Part shown: one piece after another, positions 11,820 to 20,661 of the stretch
How positions within the stretch are numbered: the stretch's first letter is position 1
How the letters are laid out: every line of letters begins with the position of its first letter
Source: Aptenodytes patagonicus
Lineage: Eukaryota > Chordata > Aves > Sphenisciformes > Spheniscidae
Assembly: GCF_965638725.1 (NCBI RefSeq)
Contig: NW_027472023.1
Span: 520,001-584,000, forward strand
Direction of reading: 5' to 3'
DNA length: 64,000 bases
Position numbers and translations under genes: made by a program
Notes under the pieces: model-generated
The model's database searches: none
What the model was told of the DNA's origin: nothing
What the model saw: the letters and a program-made list of their open reading frames with translations, nothing else

Positions 11820-12420
11820 GTCCCTGGTGCACGGGGGTTTCTGTGCACACCAGGGTTCCTGCTGCACAGTCGTCCCTGGTGCACGGGGGGAGTTTCTGCA
11901 TCGACCGGGGTTTCTGCTGCACCAACACGTGGCCATCCCGCTCTACACAGAGCCGTGTCCCAGCACCTCGCTGCACGCTGATCCGCAGGCACCCCCTTGC
12001 ACACCGTGTGGCACACACCCCCTTGCACACTTCCCTGCACACCAGCGCTGCGTTGGACAGTGATCCCAGCACCTCGCTGTGCACCAGCAGCCTCGTTGCA
12101 CGCCGGTCCCTGCACACCTGGGGCACAGGAGTCCTTGCACACCCACTCCCTGTTGCACAGGCGTTCCTGCACACCCGCTCCCTGTTGCAGAGGCGTTCCT
12201 GCACATCGTAAAGGTGTTGTGCGCTGGTCCCTGCACACCAGCACCCTGTTGCACACTACCTGCGTGCACACCACCAGCCCCCTGTTGCACGGGGGTCCCT
12301 GCACATCCATGCCTGTTACATGGGGGTCCTTGCGTACCTCTGCCGGGTGCACGGGGGCCCTTGCACACCCACACCCATTGCAGGGGGAGGTCCCTGCACA
12401 CCGTTACGGATTTACGCACG
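11820..12420. repeat. minisatellite, CCCTGTTGCAC / GGTCCCTGCACAC type
   Basis: Imperfect units with GTTGCAC, GGGGTCC and CTGCACACC blocks, the reverse complement of the array at 7570-8035. No gene seen. Confidence 0.8.
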
Positions 12421-12427
12421 TCGGCCA

Positions 12428-13112
12428 CTGTAACAGGGTCCGACCCTGGGGTCCCGCTGGTTAATGTCAGGTCCGAAGCTCGAGCTGGGTGCCTCCGTAG
12501 AGGGACCCCTACCCCAGATTGCGCCCCCCAGTTACACCCATATGTCCCGACCCAACGTCGGGAGAGGTTTCGATATGAGCCCGAGAGAGAGCTTAAGCCA
12601 CAAACGAGGTCAAATGCCGTGTACCCAAGACAGCTTTTTATTATCAAAAGTAGAAGTTAGTAGCGACAGGATAGAATGGAATAAAAAGACAGAAGTTAAG
12701 CAAGCATTAGGGACAGAGTTGCAAGGATAGTCACCACCATGGATCTGCGGCGTCCCACGGGTCCAAGTCTTTTGATGTTTCGGCGGTGGGCGATCGCACC
12801 GGGCTTGTCTTGGCAGTCCCTTTTATCCTCATTCCAGGGCTGCAATTTCCTTGACAACGACACATACCTGCCTATCTCCGCATTCCTGCATATGCGCACA
12901 CGTTTCACGCGACCCCAGGACCCCAGCCCCGCTCTTCACGCGACTGGCGACTGGCGCCTGGCTTGGCAGGATGTCTTCAAATGTTTTACAGTTCAGTCCC
13001 CAACCTGTAGCCATTATCTCTGGGGCCTTGTAGCAGCCAGAGGATTCTTCGCTTAGACAAACAATCTTTGAGACAAATGATTTACAGTTCAGTCTCTCAC
13101 ACCGTACCACCC
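12428..13112 (-). mobile_element. probable endogenous-retrovirus LTR
   Basis: On the minus strand this 0.7-kb unit has LTR-like order: a TGTGAG start, a TATA-like GGATAAAAGGG, a poly-A signal (AATAAAAAGC) about 0.2 kb before the end, and a TTACA end. Internal short repeats of CTGAACTGTAAA occur. I could not find a convincing target-site duplication, and no viral coding region is attached. Family not assigned. Confidence 0.5.
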
Positions 13113-13203
13113 GTACCACCCGATCCCCAAGTCCAACCCCTTCATTCTGGGCGGTCGACTCTTGATTTCTTACTGGGTTTCACTTCTTCTGAAGCGAGCT
13201 CGT

Positions 13204-14240
13204 TCTCTTGGGATTGGATCTGTTGGAGCAGGTCCAGAGGAGGCCAGAAAAACAGTCGGAGGGCTGGAACCCCTCTGCTCTGAGGACAGGCTGGGAGAGT
13301 GTCGTGGTTTAACCTCAGTCGGCAACTGAGCACCACGCAGCCGCTCGCTCACTCCCCCCCACCCGGTGGGATGGGGGAGAGAATTGGAAGAGCACAAGTG
13401 AGAAAAAAACTCGTGGGTTGAGATAAAAACAGTTTAATAATTGAAATAATATGATAATAATAATAATAATAATATGATAATAATAATAATACACAAAGCA
13501 AGTGATGCACAGTGCAATTGCTCACCACCCGCCAACCGATGCCCAGCCAGTCCCCGAGCAGCGGCCCCCCCCCGGCCAGCTTTCCCCAGTTTATGTACTG
13601 AGCATGACGTCCCATGGTATGGAATGTCCCTTTGGCCAGTTTGGCTGTGCCCCCTCCCAGCTTCTTGTGCACCTCCAGCCTTCTCAGTCGGTAGAGCATG
13701 GGAAGCTGAAAAGTCCTTGGCTCGTGTAAGCATTACCTAGCAACAACTAAAACATCGGTGCCTTATCAACTTTGTTCTCATCCTAAATCCAAAACACTGT
13801 ACCAGCTACTAGGAAGGAAATTAACTCTATCCCTGCCAAAACCAGGACAGAGAGTTGGGGCTGTTCAGCCTGGAGAAGAGAAGGCTCCAGGGAGACCTTC
13901 CTGCAGCCTTCCAGTACTTAAAGGGGGCTACAGGAAAGATGGGGACAGACTTTTTAGCAGGGCCTGCAGCGATAGGACCAGGGGGAATGGCTTTAAACTA
14001 AAAGAGGGGAGATTCAGACTAGATTTAAGCAGGAATTTTTTACGCTGAAGGTGGTGAGACACTGGCACAGGTCGCCCAGAGAGGTGGTGGATGCCCCATC
14101 CCTGGAAACATTCCAGGTCAGGTTGGACGGGGCTCTGAGCAACCTGCTCCAGTTGAAGATGTCCCTGCCCAGGGCAGGGGGGTTGGACTAGATGAGCTTT
14201 AGAGGTCCCTTCCAACCCAAACCGTTCTGTGATTCTATCA
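13204..14240 (+). mobile_element. CR1 LINE 3' end, split by an LTR
   Basis: CR1 sequence at 13204-13299 (GAGCAGGTCCAGAGGAGG) resumes at 13850-14240 and ends with the CR1-type GTTCTGTGATTCTATCA. The break is the solo LTR at 13300-13849. Only the end of the reverse-transcriptase frame and the 3' UTR are present. Confidence 0.85.
13300..13849 (-). mobile_element. solo LTR of an avian ERV (ERVL-like)
   Basis: A 550-base LTR with TG...CA ends; on the minus strand it begins TGTCCTGGTTTTGGC and ends GGTTAAACCACGACA. It has a TACATAAACTGGGG promoter-like box and a TTATTATTATT tract. It is flanked by a perfect 5-base duplication GAGAG (13295-13299 and 13850-13854), proving insertion into the CR1. No viral coding sequence remains, as expected after LTR-LTR recombination. 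Confidence 0.9.
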
Positions 14241-14454
14241 ATTGCTTCCTTGGTCCTTCTCTTCTTCGTTCCGCTCCCATCTGCTGGATTCAGCGAGTTC
14301 TGTGTTTGCAGCGTTACTTTTATCAGCAAGTGCAGGCTCGGTCAGCTCCTGCGGCCTGAGGCTCCAGCTCCCTCAGCTGCTGGCACTGAGCTGCTCCTGC
14401 GAAACGAGACTCTTCAGAGAGAAGAACGCAGTTAATCAGACTTCTTCTGTAACA

Positions 14455-14895
14455 CCACCAGTCCCCATTGCAGGGGGGGTCCTTGCACACCCGCACTCGT
14501 TGCATGGGGGGTCCCTGCACACCAGTCCCTGGTGCACAGCGGTTCTTGCACACCCGCACCTGTTGCAGGGGGGTCCCCGCACACCGTGGGAGCCACGTGG
14601 GAACCGGAGGCAGCCTTGAGGCCGCTCAGCGGCAGCCATAACACCCCGGCGGTATCAGACACCGGCTGTTTTGCTCCCAAACCCAAGGCTGCTGCCAAGA
14701 AAAATAACTCTGTCCTGGCCCGAGCGGTACAGCGGGGGCTGCACAACCACCCCCATCGCATGAGGGTCCTGCACAGCCACCACCATTGCATGGAGGTCCT
14801 TGCACACCAACACCCCATTGCATGGGGGTGCTTGCACACCAACACCCCATTGCACGAGGGTCCCTGCACACCATCCCCTGTTGCACGGACGGCCA
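14455..14895. repeat. third minisatellite array of the TGCAC/GGGTCC family
   Basis: Two short arrays (14455-14590, 14740-14895) separated by about 150 bases of non-repeat sequence. Same unit family as 7570-8035, in reverse sense. Confidence 0.75.
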
Positions 14896-15015
14896 CCCCC
14901 ATCGCAGGAGGCACCGTGCGCATGCGCACCCCCGGGGCGGGGACTACAACTCCCGGCCTGCCCCACGCGGGCGGCCCGGTGGAGCCGCGCACGGCTGCGG
15001 AGGATATTTGAACGG
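14885..15015 (+). promoter_or_regulatory. inverted copy of the ESPL1 5' CpG region
   Basis: Reverse-complement match to about 7430-7590, including the GCGCATGCGC palindrome and the GGATATTTGAACGGGGCG edge. Here it precedes plus-strand ESPL1 exons, the correct orientation for a separase promoter. Confidence 0.6.
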
Positions 15016-15082
15016 GGCGTGCGGCAGGGCCCACACCGGGATGGGGGGATGCACCGGGATGGGCTCTGTGCTCTCCCCGCAG

Positions 15083-17416
15083 CTGCACAAATGCTTCAGG
15101 CTGCAGGTGGAAAGCCACCGCAAGCTGGGGCAGCTGGAGAGAGCCCCGGCATGTGTGGTGCAGTGGCTGGCCGCGCTGCGGGGCCGGATCAGGGAGCTGC
15201 TGGCAGAGCCCGTCTCCCTCTGCGTCAGAGTCAAAACGGATGCTGCGAAACAGGGGGCCGAGGAGTTACGGTTACAGTAAGACCTGGAAGGCTGCCCGGT
15301 GCATGGAGGGTGGATGTCTTGAGAGCTGCGGTTCCCAAGCTGATAAAATGAATCATAGAATCGTAGAATCGTTAAGGTTGGAAAAGACCTCTAAGATCAT
15401 CAAGTCCAACCATCGACCCAACACCCCCATGCCCACTAAACCATGTCCCTCAGCGCCTCATCTACACGTCTTTTAAATACTTCCAGGGATGGTGACTCCA
15501 CCACTTCCCTGGGCAGCCTGTTCCAATGTTTCACCACTCTTTCAGTAAAGACATTTTTCCTCACGTCCAATCTAAACCTCCCCTGGCACAACTTGAGGCC
15601 GTTTCCTCTCGTCCTATCACTTGTTCCTTGGGAGAAGAGACCGACCCCCCCTCGCTACAACCTCCTTTCAGGTGGTTGTAGAGAGCGATGAGGTCTCCCC
15701 TCAGCCTCCTCTTCTCCAGGCTAAACAGCCCCAGCTCCCTCAGCCGCTCCTCATCAGACTTGTTCTCCAGACCCCTCACCAGCCTCGTTGCCCTTCTCTG
15801 GACACGCTCCAGCACCTCAACGTCCTTCTTGTAGTGAGGGGCCCAAAACTGAACACAGTATTCGAGGTGTGGCCTCACCAGTGCCGAGTACAGGGGCACC
15901 ATCACTTCCCTAATGAGGACATTTCTCCCTGTGAGGTGTGCCCGGCTCCACTGTGCTCTGTGCAGAGCCCCCTCCCCCCCCGTTACAGCTCCCGTTTCCC
16001 CCAGGACCCTGAAGGAAGGCTTGGAGGGGCACAGCCTGGACGCGGAGACCTTGGTGACCGTCCTTTTTGCGGAGCTGAAGGCCTACAAGACCGTCCGAGC
16101 CGACACGGGGCAGGAACACTACAACGTCCTCCGCGACCTGCTGGAGATCTGCTCGGAGGAGAGCGGCCGCCTGCATGAGCAAGCTATCAGCTTGACAGAG
16201 CTGGCCCAGGTCTTGTGCTACCACAGCTACGCCCAGCAGACGGACTGGTGGGTGGACGCTGGGATCACCTCCCTGTGTCCCTGAAGGTCCCCAAGGAGCA
16301 TTTGAGGGTCCTCAGGGGCAGTTTTAAGGATCTGGAGTGTTATTGCTCTGGCTGTTTGCTCTATTTGGGGTCCTGTGGTGTGTCTGTCCTTCCCCTTAAG
16401 ATGCTCCAGGGGTTTTGAGGGCAGAAGGCTGTTTCTAATCCCTGTCTCTGGCAGCTCCTCCCTGGACTCGGTCCAGGAAGCCTTGCGGCTGCTGGAGTTG
16501 GTGCCCAGGAGTGTCCAGAACCGGGACCGGCTCCTTGATGACCAGGCGCAGGCTCTGCTTTGGCTCTACATCTGCACCCTGGAGTCCAAGCTGGAGAAGG
16601 TGGGTGGGGGCAGTGGAGGGTGGCTGTGGGATGCCAAAATGGGTCCCAGTGTGGAAACGCCATGGGGCTCCATGCACGTGTTGGGTGCTCTCCTCAGCCT
16701 TGCTGGCAAGGCTCAGCTCTGCACTGGGGCGACCAAAAGCCACCCAGACCCCGCTGGAAACCCCGTGGTGTCTCTTAATGTGCGTCGCCGCTGCCTTCTC
16801 CCCGGCTGCAGAGCATAGAAAGGGTCCAGAGAGCCAAAGCTCAGGGGCTGAAGAACTTGAACGACTTTGAGCCCAACGACCTCAACTACGAAGGCAGGCT
16901 GCTGGAGGACAGGTTCCTGTACGACGGCATCTCCTTCAACCTGGCGACAGAGACCAGTGAGGACGCTGGCAGGTTTGGGCCCTTTGCAAAGAGGCTCTCC
17001 GGGAGCGCCTGGTTTCAGGTCAGGGTGTCTCAGACCCGTGGTGTGCCCTCAGCTCTGTCCAAAAGCCTGGATGATGCCTTCGCCCTGTGGAAGCAGCTCC
17101 TGGCGACGCTGGGCGTCCCGGCCGTGCGCAGCCCCGAGCAGACTGTAGCCTCCCTGCAGCTCCTGGTAGCTCTGTACAAGCTGACGGCCAAGGTAACGCT
17201 GGCAGGGAGGTGGCCGGTGGGACAGCAGCCTCCCCAGGCCAGCAGACGTGCTGCAGGAGGAGCTGCAGACAGGGTTGACCTTCCTAGCGTCCTGCAGACC
17301 CCACCTGCCCAGCCTGGAGGTCTCCAGGGCCAGCCTGCTGCTCGCCAAAGCCATGGCTGCCATTTTCCGCCTGGCCTCCAAGCACGGTGACTCCCTGGAT
17401 GGCGTCTTTGACAGCT
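15083..17416 (+). pseudogene. ESPL1: ESPL1 (separase) middle exons
   Basis: Six splice-bounded exons: 15083-15276 (LHKCFRLQVESHRKLG, WLAALRG), 16005-16247 ([25 protein letters not shown]), 16455-16599 ([19 protein letters not shown]), 16812-16956 ([20 protein letters not shown]), 17053-17192 ([18 protein letters not shown]) and 17238-17416 ([27 protein letters not shown]). The first five are in phase and in the same order as in human separase. The sixth corresponds to a region several hundred residues further on, so exons between 17192 and 17238 are missing. The preceding N-terminal exons are on the opposite strand at 5353-6966. Just after 17416 the sequence switches into an inverted N-terminal exon. 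The locus as shown cannot make a complete separase; whether an intact gene exists elsewhere cannot be seen here. Confidence 0.85.
15349..15915 (-). mobile_element. CR1 LINE fragment in an ESPL1 intron
   Basis: Starts with the inverted CR1 tail ATCATAGAATCGTAGAATC and continues through the 3' UTR into the end of the reverse-transcriptase frame ([17 protein letters not shown] on minus). 5'-truncated. Confidence 0.9.
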
Positions 17417-17432
17417 CCTGGACCTGTCAGCT

Positions 17433-17815
17433 ACCCTCCTCCTGCGGCCAGTCAGGCTCGGCCAGGACGTCCGCCCCTCTCCAGAGCACGCTGAAGCTGC
17501 TGTAGGCAATGTCCATGAAGTCCTTGGAGGGCGCCCGGCCGGGGCGGTAAGTCAGCAGCCGGGCATGGAGGAGGTCGGCCACCCTCCAGCAGGCATCGCC
17601 ACTTCCCCGGCCGGCCGCGTTCCTCCACCGGTGGTAGAGGATCTTCTCCAGGTAGAGGGGAACAGGCTGCGACACAGCAGTCAGGTAGCCCTGGCACGCC
17701 TCCTCGGCCACGGCCACCAGGCTGGTGGCATGTGCCGGGCAGCCCCCGGGCTCGGCCACCTGCTCGACACAAATCTGCAGGACTCTGTCGCAGACCTGGC
17801 TTTTCCGCAGCCGGG
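17433..17815 (-). pseudogene. ESPL1: second, inverted copy of an ESPL1 N-terminal exon
   Basis: Minus-strand LRKSQVCDRVLQICVE...LYLEKILYHRWRNAA...VLWRGADVLAEP matches the exon at about 6338-6720 with a few substitutions. It diverges abruptly at both ends: on the left at the GAGGAGGGTAG point, on the right after CTTTTCCGCAGCCGGG. It lies tail to tail with the plus-strand ESPL1 exons, so it cannot be spliced to them. Confidence 0.85.
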
Positions 17816-17989
17816 GCGCTTGGTCGGCGGAGTGAGGAAGGGCAGGCGGGGCCGGGGGGCCACCACCTCTGCCTGGTCTGTGGCCCCCGGCAGTGAGAAG
17901 AAAAGGAGTAAAAAAGGGTAATTAAAGAAAAGAGACAGAGAGAAAGAAAATAAATACACAAACAGCTAAATAAATGCTAATGAAAACGA
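17816..17989. other. short non-coding spacer
   Basis: GC-rich on the left, then a purine-rich AGAGAAAGAAAATAAATA tract leading into the AT-rich block. No gene or known repeat seen. Confidence 0.4.
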
Positions 17990-19215
17990 GCCAGGGCGTG
18001 GGGGGGGCTGGCGGGCTTGAGGACATGAATTGATTGCTCCCTGTTAGTCATCGCTAATTGATAATGAGCTCTAGACTGGGAACAAAGATGTCTTAGCGAA
18101 TGTGTGCATATTCGATGATTAATTAATAATTAATTATTAATCGGTAATAACTATACCAGTAAATACCTGTGGTGGTGAATAAAAATAGTAATCACATGAT
18201 AATTAATTTGTTGGATAACAATAACATTAATAAAGAGTATTGCAAAATACTAATAAATAAAATAGTTGAACTTTATCAATTGATAATTAATATTATTAAT
18301 AGTAATTAAGTATTGATGATTAACTGATACTAATTCGAGTAATAAAAACTATTGATCGATTCGATAATTTTTTATTTGTTTCTTTATTGTACACTGATAG
18401 ACAATAAACAGTGTTGATCAATAGCAATGAATAATTAATAAGAAATCAAATTATTAATAATTAATGGTCGGTTTATTAATTGTTTATTAATTTATTTATC
18501 CTATGCCCATAGATTTAGAGCACGCATCCAGACAATGAATAATAACCATACTGATAATCAATAAAGCAAGCATTGATAAATATTAAACAGTAATTAATTA
18601 ATAACCTAATAAATAACAAATAATTAACAACTTATTAATGTTTATTAATAATTTACTAGTGATACTCTTAACGTATTATTATTTATTTACTCTTCAGGCT
18701 ATTAGTTAGTTAATTAATATTATTTAATGAATTATAATAAAGAGTATCACTGGATCTTGATAAATAAATCGGTAATAAGCCATAAATTATACAAATGAAC
18801 ATTATTTTGTTAATTATAAATTAACTTAATGATAATGAATTACTTATTAAACTAATGATAAAAAATAATAACAAAATAGGGCTGATTATTAAAATTATTA
18901 AGTTATTAATCTAATAAATACTTACATATAAATACTTATTACTCTAATATAAATAATTGATTAATGGTAAACTAAATGAAGATCAATTAGTGATTTATTT
19001 ATTAATTTTTATTCATAATTTATTACCGAGGTATTAAATGATTGTCATTAATTAATTTTGAAATATTAATAATTTATAATTAAATTAATAATGCTCGTGA
19101 TTTCTTTATCAATTTTCCATTAATTTATTTAGGGTATGCAAAGAGCTAACCGATGATAAATAAATAAGAAGAAAATAGGGTCGATTAATAGCTAGTAATA
19201 AATTATTATTCTAAT
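17990..19215. repeat. 1.2-kb extremely AT-rich TTAATTAATAAT block
   Basis: Composed almost entirely of permutations of TAATTAAT, TTATTAAT and AATAATTA with stops in all frames, in a window otherwise strongly GC-rich. No exact tandem unit is evident; it looks like a degenerate simple or satellite-like sequence. Its left edge (about 18015-18056) has an inverted relative at 29300-29335. The right edge abuts a CR1 tail. Confidence 0.8.
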
Positions 19216-19216
19216 G

Positions 19217-20028
19217 CATAGACTCACAGAACAATTTGGGTTGGAAGGGACCTCTCAAGGTCATCTAGTCCAACCCCCCTGCCCTGGGCAGGGACATCTT
19301 CAACTGGAGCAGGTTGCTCAGAGCCCCGTCCAGCCTGACCTGGAATGGTTCCAGGGATGGGGCAGCCACCCCCTCTCTGGGCGACCTGGGCCAGTGTCTC
19401 ACCACCCTCAGCGTAAAACATTTCTTCCTTAAATCTAGTCTAAATCTCCCCTCTTTTAGTGTAAAACCATTACCCCTGCTCCTATCGCTGCAGGCCCTGA
19501 TAAAAGGTCTGTCCCCATCTTTCTTATCAGCCCCCTTTATATATTGAACGGCTGCAAGAAGGTCTCCCTGCAGCCTTCTCCTCTCCAGGCTGAACAACCC
19601 CAACTCTCTCAGCCTTTCTCCATAGCAGAGGGGTTCCATCCCCCTGATCATTTTCGTGGCCCTCCTCTGGACCCGCTCCAACAGGTCCGTGTCTTTCCTG
19701 TGCTGAGGACCCCAGAGCTGGACGCAGTGCTCCAGGGGGGGTCTCCCCAGAGCAGAGCAGAGGGGCAGAATCCCCTCCCTCGCCCTGCTGGCCTCGCTGC
19801 TGGTGATGCAGCCCAGGATACGATTGGCCTTCTGGGCTGCGAGCGCACGTTGCCAGCTCATGTCCAGCTTTTCGTCCACCAGCACCCCCAAGTCCTTCTC
19901 GGCAGGGCTGCTCTCCATCCCTTCATCCCCCAGCCTGTATCGATACCGGGGGTTGCCCCGACCCAGGTGCAGGACCTTGCACTTGGCCTTGTTACACCTC
20001 ATGAGGTTCACACGGGCCCGCTTCTGGA
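19217..20028 (-). mobile_element. CR1 LINE 3' fragment
   Basis: Begins with the inverted CR1 tail, then the 3' UTR and reverse-transcriptase end (minus: [39 protein letters not shown]). Very similar to the CR1 at 24413-25466. It stops at codons QK-ARVN exactly where the inverted DCTN2 segment begins. Confidence 0.9.
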
Positions 20029-20661
20029 CCGGGCCGGGGGAGATCGGGGGGGGGGGAGGGCCTGGGGGTCTGAGGGCATCCAGGGGGTCTGCAGGAACTG
20101 GGGGGGTCTGGGGGAACTGTGGGAATTGGTGGGGACTGAGGGGATCGGAGGGGTTTGGGGGGTCTGAGGGGATCGGGGGGCTCTGGGTCAGTAAACGGGG
20201 CATTTGGGGAGGTTGGGGGTGTCAGGGGAATGGAAGGTGTTAGAGGGGGCACCTGGGGGGGGGGATCAGAGGCATTTGGGGTGTCCGGGGGGATCTGAGG
20301 AAGCTGGGGCTGTAAGTGGGGTGTTTGGGGAGCTGGGGGGTACTGGGGACTGTCTGGGGGGGGGGGGACAGGCACCTCTGGGGGGTTTGGGAGTACCCAG
20401 GGTATTTGGGGTGGTTGTAGGGACATTTGGAGGTGTTGGGGGCACTAAGTGGGGTGTTTGGGGACATCAGGGGTGTCCAGAAGGGATGTGGAGTCTTTGG
20501 GGAGATGGGGGGTGTGGGGGGGGGCAGGCAGCTGCTGCGGGTGTCTGTGGGCTGAGGTGGTGTCTGATGCTGTTTGGGGCAGTTGTGGGATATTCGATCA
20601 TAAACGGATGATGAATAGCCGAGGAGAGCTGGGGTTTCACCGGAGCCCGTTTGTGCCCCAG

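Noticed and set aside
14455-14895. Possible CRISPR-like array (regular short repeats)
   Set aside because: Units are degenerate, spacers are not unique, and the host is a vertebrate; it is a minisatellite.
18000-19215. Mitochondrial insertion or plasmid/viral origin as source of the AT-rich block
   Set aside because: No mitochondrial gene, tRNA or iteron pattern seen; only degenerate TTAAT words.
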